From Chondrilla cf. caribensis (Eukaryota; Porifera; Demospongiae; Chondrillida; Chondrillidae): 64,000 nt of DNA. How positions within the stretch are numbered: the first letter of the stretch is position 1; each line of letters begins with the position of its first letter. The position numbers and the translations under genes are program-made. The notes under the pieces were generated by a model. That model had not been told where the DNA came from. It saw nothing but the letters and a program-made list of their open reading frames with translations, and searched no databases. Where the stretch lies: assembly GCA_964020155.1 (NCBI GenBank), contig OZ026555.1:2965282-3029281 (forward strand), given 5' to 3'. This document shows positions 63,752 to 64,000 of this stretch, piece after piece.

Positions 63752-64000
63752 ATGTGTGCGTATGCATGTGTGTGTGTGTACGTGTGTGTGTGTGTGCATG
63801 TTTGTGTGTGCATGTTTGTGTGTGCATGCTTGGGGTTTATTTTGAGAATCAGCCTTTATCAATATCGTATAACATGAAGTGAGGTAATCCCAATCTCGCA
63901 GAATGAGTCAAATCACTAATGGATGATGGATACATTGTACTAATGGGTAATCCAAGACAGCATAGTCCTTTTAAACTCAGACAGGCTAACTGCGCAGGTG
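63514..64000 (+). repeat. IFT122 intron with long (TG)n tract
   Basis: A GT/TG-rich stretch from about 63,614 to 63,832 includes a duplicated GAGTGTTTGTTGTGTATCTG. The remainder to the window end is intronic. A possible exon start near 63,980 (after TTTTAAACTCAG) could not be placed in phase. Confidence 0.75.

Overview
This is a eukaryotic, intron-rich, AT-rich window. It looks like an early-branching metazoan and most probably a demosponge, because introns are short, genes are tightly packed, two flagellar/ciliary genes are present, and introns are flooded with TACGTA-type microsatellites and many short inverted-repeat elements. The species assignment is inference, not read from the sequence. 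Coordinates of spliced genes come from reading splice sites and phases by eye.

Left part (1-19,700): a minus-strand F-box/leucine-rich-repeat gene of the FBXL13 (dynein regulatory complex subunit 6) type runs from 14,890 to 1,002 in about 21 exons. It is followed upstream by a small five-exon minus-strand gene (19,598-16,255) for a 156-residue helical protein I cannot name. That gene starts 91 bp from a plus-strand KDM7/PHF2/PHF8-type histone demethylase gene (19,690-26,452, 20 exons, 644 codons, PHD finger plus JmjC domain, complete), so the two probably share a divergent promoter. Introns of the FBXL13-like gene hold two related GGTAC-ended inverted-repeat elements, a Tigger/pogo-type miniature element and several long hairpins.

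Middle part (28,000-37,500): the demethylase gene is present again as a tandem, very similar but broken copy that lacks the first PHD exon, has a fused exon 4/6 with a stop, and carries extra insertions, including a pogo-like DNA transposon remnant. It is followed by a lone 3' exon of an alpha-galactosidase, a hammerhead ribozyme and long CA repeats.

Right-middle part (39,306-58,258): a large imperfect palindrome. Its arms hold, in mirror order, an IFT122 exon fragment, a kelch-repeat exon, an ankyrin-repeat gene (complete only on the left), a decayed reverse-transcriptase element and the 3' end of the demethylase gene. The arms meet at a spacer of about 640 bp near 49,925. A 200-N assembly gap sits in the right arm, so misassembly or uncollapsed haplotypes must be considered. 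The left arm ends exactly at an 845-bp terminal-inverted-repeat element carrying a RecQ-like helicase fragment. A 2.2-kb element with perfect terminal inverted repeats is present only in the left arm, and the right arm shows the empty site.

Right part (58,501-63,513): the WD40 half of IFT122 (an IFT-A component), 14 exons seen, without its first exon and running off the window.

Most notable: two complete type-I hammerhead ribozymes on the minus strand (37,815-37,868 and 54,724-54,777), a set of hairpins that share a small core but not their arms, and a promoter-like block with E2F and CRE motifs that ends at the same base in two different junctions.
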